Notes under the pieces: model-generated | The model's input: only the letters and a program-made list of their open reading frames with translations | Told to the model about the DNA's origin: nothing | The model's database searches: none | Program-made: the position numbers and the translations under genes | From: Clostridia bacterium | Lineage (GTDB): Bacteria; Bacillota; Clostridia; Christensenellales; Aristaeellaceae | Assembly (NCBI GenBank): GCA_017512985.1 | Contig: JAFWEJ010000002.1 | Location: forward strand, 154,307 to 218,306 | DNA length: 64,000 bases | Direction: 5' to 3' | Shown: piece after piece, positions 61,275 through 64,000 of the stretch | How positions within the stretch are numbered: the stretch's first letter is position 1 | Layout of the letters: the number at the start of each line of letters is the position of its first letter

Positions 61275-62458
61275 GGAACAACCCCGAGCTGCTGAAGGCG
61301 GTGCAGTACTTCACCCGGGAAAAGGCGATCATGTCCGGGCTGCTGCTGGTGTGCGAAGCCGGCGGGCGGACGGAGACCGCCATGGACGGGGAAGTGAAGG
61401 AAAACACTGTATTTGACCTGGCGAGCCTGACGAAGCTGTTCACCGGGCTGTGCGCCCTGCGCCTGAAAGAAGACGGCCTGCTGGATATCAGCAGGCCTGT
61501 GTTTTATTACGACCCGCGGTTTACGGGGCTGAAGGATACGACCGTGGAGGAGCTGATGGGTTTCACAGCGGAACTGAAGACCCCGGGGCGGATCGACGCG
61601 TGCACGACGCGGGAGGAGGCGCTGGGCTGCCTGTTCGGGACAGTATCCATCGGGACACCGCAGGGGAGGCACTATTCGGACATTCCCTCAATGGTGCTGA
61701 AGTACGCGCTGGAGGCCGCGGCGGGGATGCCGTTCATGGACCTGGTGCGCAAAACCGTGCTGGAGAAGGCCGGAATGACCGAAACCTGGGCGAAGGTACC
61801 GGAGGAACGGATCGCGGACTGCCAGCAGTATGACCCGGAATACCGGATTATGGGCGGCCAAAGGATCCTGCGGACGGGCCTGAAGCCGGGAGTACCGCAT
61901 GACCCGAAGGCGGCGGTGATCCAGGCGGGGACGGAAGACCTGTGCGGGCACGCAGGGCTGTTTTCCACTGCCGCTGACATGGCGCTTTTCTGCCGGGCGG
62001 TGCTGGATGAAAAGATTGTGAGCGCCGGGAGCCTGCGGGAAATGGCGCAGAACCGGACCGGGCGCCGGCGGGCGGACGGGAGCTACAGCCAGTATCTGGG
62101 ATACCAGTGCTATGTGCGGCATCCGCAGCAGTATTATTCCGAGATTCCGCGGTATATGGGACGGCGGGCCTTCGGGAACGCCGGGTTTACGGGGAACCAC
62201 CTGTCGGTGGATCCGGAGCACGGAAGCTTTGTGTTCTTCCTGGGGAACCGGGTTAAGGGCAGGCTGACGATGGTGCTGCCGGAAGCCGGGAAAGGGCTGA
62301 CGGATTACGGGCTCGAGGCCGACGGGAGCGGAACGGTTGTATGGGATGACGGGAAAGTGATCCCGTCGTCGGTGAAATATGTACACCAGAAGGATGAACA
62401 TCTGCATAAGGTGATCGCTGAAGTTCTTGATTTACCTGAGATTGAATTCAATTCATAA
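61271..62458 (+). CDS. Serine hydrolase, class C beta-lactamase family
   Basis: A 395-residue beta-lactamase/transpeptidase-like protein with the Ser-x-x-Lys motif ASLTK (about residue 52-55), a Tyr in HYSDI at the second motif position, and GNAGFTGN near the third. There is no signal peptide, so it is cytoplasmic, like EstB-type esterases. Its ATG overlaps the upstream stop. The last residues (EFNS) and stop lie in a heptamer repeat tract. Confidence 0.82.
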   Translation: MRNNPELLKAVQYFTREKAIMSGLLLVCEAGGRTETAMDGEVKENTVFDLASLTKLFTGLCALRLKEDGLLDISRPVFYYDPRFTGLKDTTVEELMGFTAELKTPGRIDACTTREEALGCLFGTVSIGTPQGRHYSDIPSMVLKYALEAAAGMPFMDLVRKTVLEKAGMTETWAKVPEERIADCQQYDPEYRIMGGQRILRTGLKPGVPHDPKAAVIQAGTEDLCGHAGLFSTAADMALFCRAVLDEKIVSAGSLREMAQNRTGRRRADGSYSQYLGYQCYVRHPQQYYSEIPRYMGRRAFGNAGFTGNHLSVDPEHGSFVFFLGNRVKGRLTMVLPEAGKGLTDYGLEADGSGTVVWDDGKVIPSSVKYVHQKDEHLHKVIAEVLDLPEIEFNS

Positions 62459-62468
62459 TTCATAATTA
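62444..62468. repeat. Heptamer repeat tract at the serine hydrolase stop
   Basis: GAATTCAATTCATAATTCATAATTA-type units; the stop codon TAA (62456-62458) is inside the tract. Confidence 0.75.
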
Positions 62469-62473
62469 CGTTC

Positions 62474-62502
62474 TTGAACATCCTGCCTGATTATGATATA
62501 CT
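62474..62502 (+). promoter_or_regulatory. Promoter of the ctsR operon
   Basis: TTGAAC (62474-62479) and TATACT (62497-62502), 17-base spacer. Confidence 0.8.
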
Positions 62503-62507
62503 CAATA

Positions 62508-62524
62508 GGTCAAAGAAAGTCAGA
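62508..62524 (+). promoter_or_regulatory. CtsR operator
   Basis: GGTCAAA, three bases, AGTCAGA: a direct heptad repeat matching the CtsR consensus fully in the first half and in five of seven positions in the second. It covers the expected transcription start, so CtsR would block initiation. Confidence 0.8.
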
Positions 62525-62553
62525 CGTCTCCTTTGACGAAGGGAGGGTTCATG

Positions 62554-63024
62554 ATGCGCCTGAGTGATTCGATTGAGCAGTTTATCAAGGAGCTGTTGAG
62601 CCAGGAATCCACGGAAGTGGAACTGAAGCGGAATGAACTGGCGGAGTATTTCGGCTGCGCGCCGAGCCAGATCAATTATGTGCTGGCGACCCGGTTTTCA
62701 CCGGATCACGGCTATCTGACGGAAAGCCGGCGGGGCGGCGGAGGATATATCCGGATTGTCCGGGTGGTGAAGAGCGGCTCGCAGCGGCTGATGTACCTGG
62801 TGAACGACCGGATCGGCGACAGCCTCGGGGAAGAGGAATGCCTGCGGCTCATCAGCCAGCTGAAGGAGCAGATGATTGTCACCGCGGACGAAGCCGCGCT
62901 GATGGCCAGCGCGGTGAGCACCCGGGCACTGAGCGTGCCGGTGCCGGACGTGCTGAAGGACGCCATGCGGGCGAAGATGATGAAGTCAATGCTTATGACC
63001 ATTGCGTCCCGCAACAGATCATAA
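62554..63024 (+). CDS. ctsR: Class III stress repressor CtsR
   Basis: A 156-residue repressor of clp genes. The N-terminal winged helix has LSDSIEQFIKELL and APSQINYVLATRF, and the RGGGGYI glycine-rich wing/thermosensor is present. GGAGG is 6 bases before ATG 62554 (an ATG at 62551 is directly adjacent). In Bacillus the order is ctsR-mcsA-mcsB-clpC; here only a fused mcsA-clpC follows. Confidence 0.95.
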   Translation: MRLSDSIEQFIKELLSQESTEVELKRNELAEYFGCAPSQINYVLATRFSPDHGYLTESRRGGGGYIRIVRVVKSGSQRLMYLVNDRIGDSLGEEECLRLISQLKEQMIVTADEAALMASAVSTRALSVPVPDVLKDAMRAKMMKSMLMTIASRNRS

Positions 63025-63102
63025 ACGGAACAATAAAGAATCCTTTTCCCTGCTAAGGAACGAAGGCACCCGCAGTTTGCGGAAGGAAAAGAGGCGAAGA
63101 GA

Positions 63103-64000
63103 ATGCTGTGCGAAGAATGCCATGTGAATGAAGCGAATTTTACGGTTTCCGTGGTGGCCGGAGAGGAAACGTCGGTGAGGCACCTGTGCGCCGACTGCAT
63201 GAGCCGGATGAACGCGGACCTGGTCAAGGGGAACGTGCGGAGCCTGCTGAACACGGTGCTCAACGCGATCCGGGCGACCAACGACGACGAGAACAGAAAG
63301 GAATTTTCCATGCCGATATTCGGACGTTTTACCCAGAAAGCGCAGCAGACGCTGACGCTGGCCCAGCGGATTGCCGCGGAACTGCAGCAGCCCTATGTGG
63401 GCACGGAGCATTTCCTGCTGGCGCTGCTGAAGACCGGCGCTTCCGTACCGGAGGCCGTTTCCTCCAGGATGAATTATGAGGACGTGGTGGCGGAGCTGCG
63501 GGAACACCTGAAGAACATCCAGACCCTGGATACGCCCAGGGGCCCCCGGATCGAGCTGAGCCCCCGGGCGAAGAAGACATTGGAGAACAGCGTGCTGGAA
63601 AGCCACAAGCTGGGACAGAACTATGTGACGGTGGAGCATATCTGGCTGGCGCTGCTGGGGAACGACGACGGCGTGGCCGGCGGCCTGTTCCGGAAGGCCG
63701 GGGTGGACCTGTCCGCCGCACGGGAGCAGCTGCTGCGGCAGATGCGGGAGAACGCGGAAAACGAGGAAGGCGTCCGGCGGATGCCCGGATTCCCGCCGTT
63801 CGCGCCGGCGAAGGGCCGGAACGGCGAAAACGACACAAAGAGCGAGCTGGAGAAATACAGCCGCGACCTGACTGCGGCCGCAGAGAAGAACGAACTGGAC
63901 CCGGTGATCGGCCGGGAGACGGAGATCCAGCGGATCATCCAGATCCTGATCCGGCGGACAAAGAACAACCCGGTGCTGATCGGTGAGCCCGGCGTGGGCA
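63103..64000 (+). CDS. clpC: ClpC ATPase with fused McsA-like zinc finger, 3'-truncated
   Basis: One uninterrupted frame begins [13 protein letters not shown], with Cys pairs CEEC and CADC (about 3-31) typical of McsA and ClpE N-termini. At residue 70 it passes into [19 protein letters not shown], the start of normal ClpC. Both Clp_N repeats are present (about 75-215), then the first AAA module up to GEPGVG at the window edge. ClpE proteins also carry such a finger but lack the double Clp_N domain. GAGG is 8 bases before ATG 63103. No mcsB lies between ctsR and this gene. It is the chaperone ATPase partner of ClpP, under CtsR. Confidence 0.9.
   Translation, partial: MLCEECHVNEANFTVSVVAGEETSVRHLCADCMSRMNADLVKGNVRSLLNTVLNAIRATNDDENRKEFSMPIFGRFTQKAQQTLTLAQRIAAELQQPYVGTEHFLLALLKTGASVPEAVSSRMNYEDVVAELREHLKNIQTLDTPRGPRIELSPRAKKTLENSVLESHKLGQNYVTVEHIWLALLGNDDGVAGGLFRKAGVDLSAAREQLLRQMRENAENEEGVRRMPGFPPFAPAKGRNGENDTKSELEKYSRDLTAAAEKNELDPVIGRETEIQRIIQILIRRTKNNPVLIGEPGVG
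63297..63312 (+). promoter_or_regulatory. Internal ribosome-binding site and ATG in the mcsA-clpC fusion
   Basis: AAAGGAA (63297-63303) lies 7 bases (measured from GGA) before the in-frame ATG 63310, which would start a standard ClpC without the finger. Both forms may be made. Confidence 0.55.

Overview
The window looks like a chromosomal segment of a high-GC, Gram-positive-type member of the Clostridia (Bacillota). Supporting signs are SepF, DivIVA and ZapA for division; a CtsR-controlled clp locus; a PurR regulator with a matching PurBox pair; an S-box (SAM-I) riboswitch on metK; single-protein glycyl-tRNA synthetase; GTG and TTG starts behind strong AGGAGG-type sites; and housekeeping blocks partly shared with Bacillus. 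An uncultured gut or rumen clostridial lineage would fit, but the family cannot be fixed from the sequence alone. I saw no tRNA, rRNA, CRISPR array, transposase, prophage or replication origin.

Layout. 0-13 kb: the 3' end of an L,D-transpeptidase gene, asnA, pth-mfd-lspA-rluD on plus, then rfbD, lysC and recD2-comF on minus. 13-20 kb: an envelope peptidoglycan-binding protein, an HPr-like protein, purR, then a cell-division block (HlyD-like, yggS, sepF, divIVA) and an E2-like acyltransferase. 20-31 kb: a radical SAM gene with a candidate leaderless promoter, a large membrane-anchored PQQ propeller protein overlapping glpK, pgsA, an rph-rdgB fusion, a three-gene unit (HerA-like ATPase, 11-residue-repeat protein, MscL with a zinc ribbon), and pduL. 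31-41 kb: riboswitch-metK, rpmH-rnpA-yidD-yidC-jag, serS, ftsY, glyS, vanZ, dapA. 41-52 kb: MBL hydrolase and hemZ converge on the minus-strand set secD-secF-recJ-relA-dtd, followed by a GNAT protein. 51-64 kb: cyclophilin, zapA, a U32 peptidase, mutS2, a two-component system, aroK with an amino-acid-kinase-fold protein and a serine hydrolase, then ctsR and a gene joining an McsA-like zinc finger to ClpC, cut off by the window end.

The genes are mostly housekeeping: translation quality control, DNA repair, membrane protein insertion and secretion, division and proteolysis. The most unusual content is (1) the McsA-like finger fused in frame to ClpC with no mcsB between ctsR and clpC; (2) the isolated HerA-like / 11-mer repeat / MscL-zinc-ribbon unit; (3) heptamer tandem repeats that repeatedly sit on stop codons and have entered coding sequence, with three further families of structured intergenic repeats; and (4) a palindromic terminator that gives two convergent proteins the same last three residues.
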